A stretch of 64,000 bases of DNA, taken from contig NC_083592.1 of assembly GCF_027579695.1 (NCBI RefSeq), positions 30,647,961 to 30,711,960 of the forward strand. Reading direction: 5' to 3'. The position numbers and the translations under genes were made by a program. Below the pieces are notes generated by a model. That model was not told the DNA's origin. It saw only the letters and a program-made list of their open reading frames with translations, and did not search any database. This DNA comes from Neoarius graeffei (taxonomy: Eukaryota > Chordata > Actinopteri > Siluriformes > Ariidae). Positions 63,741 to 64,000 of this stretch are shown here, piece by piece; position 1 is the stretch's first letter; each line of letters starts with the position of its first letter.

Positions 63741-64000
63741 CAAATGTCGAAAGTGAGACATTTTGAAATTTCATGCCAAATATTGGCTCATTTGAAATTT
63801 CATGACAGCAACACATCTCAAAAAAGTTGGGACAGGGGCAATAAGAGGCTGGAAAAGTTAAAGGTACAAAAAAGGAACAGCTGGAGGACCAAATTGCAAC
63901 TCATTAGGTCAACTGGCAATAGGTCATTAACATGACTGGGTATAAAAAGAGCATCTTGGAGTGGCAGCAGCTCTCAGAAGTAAAGATGGGAAGAGGATCA
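63741..64000 (+). mobile_element. Tc1-like 5' end, right part, cut by the window edge
   Basis: Continues the Tc1 element interrupted at 59669 (CAAATGTCGAAAGTGAGACA onward). The transposase start (ATGGGAAGAGGATCA, MGRGS) is reached at 63986, just before the window ends. Confidence 0.93.

Overview
The window is nuclear DNA of a ray-finned (teleost-type) fish. The evidence is the many tRNA-headed V-SINE copies of the DANA/HE1/Mermaid type, several Tc1-like families common in fish, PIF/Harbinger, Kolobok, pogo and RTE/L1-type elements, long AT and GT microsatellites, and spliced genes with GT-AG introns. There are no operons or prokaryotic features. Gene density is very low and mobile DNA dominates.

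Layout. 1-7.3 kb: Tc1-like elements, the decayed 3' exons of a multi-copy fish gene of unknown function (2.1-4.2 kb), a 5'-truncated LINE with a perfect target-site duplication (TSD), and a Tc1 carrying a 0.57 kb insert that contains a RecQ-like helicase fragment. 7.3-10 kb: a composite element, then a U6 snRNA gene with a complete external pol III promoter (SPH, PSE, TATA) followed at once by a 40-bp minisatellite split by a V-SINE. 10.3-20 kb: two opposed copies of a TIR element, each with nested insertions, a MULE-like non-autonomous element with 9-bp TSDs, and an RTE-type LINE that has lost its RT domain but has a perfect 15-bp TSD. 20-33 kb: further Tc1 fragments, V-SINEs and a SWIM-domain gene fragment.

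33-41.5 kb: the one complete host gene recognised, a four-coding-exon NAD(P)-binding flavin-reductase/BLVRB-like gene of 219 codons on the plus strand. A Kolobok remnant lies just upstream of its first coding exon and its introns are packed with transposons. 41.5-59.5 kb: Tc1 and SINE debris, a palindromic insert with hammerhead-like cores inside a V-SINE, a pogo element, a lone SLC13-like first exon on the minus strand (52.4 kb), and a tandem pair of hairpin-rich fish repeats.

59.55-64 kb: the most striking feature, an apparently intact autonomous PIF/Harbinger transposon of 4,071 bp with 3-bp CAA TSDs inside a Tc1 5' end. It carries a five-exon Myb/SANT-like gene (211 aa) and a convergent two-exon DDE transposase gene (380 aa). 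A second palindromic hammerhead-like insert and an AT microsatellite sit between the two genes.

Family names are from memory of conserved motifs; no database search was possible.
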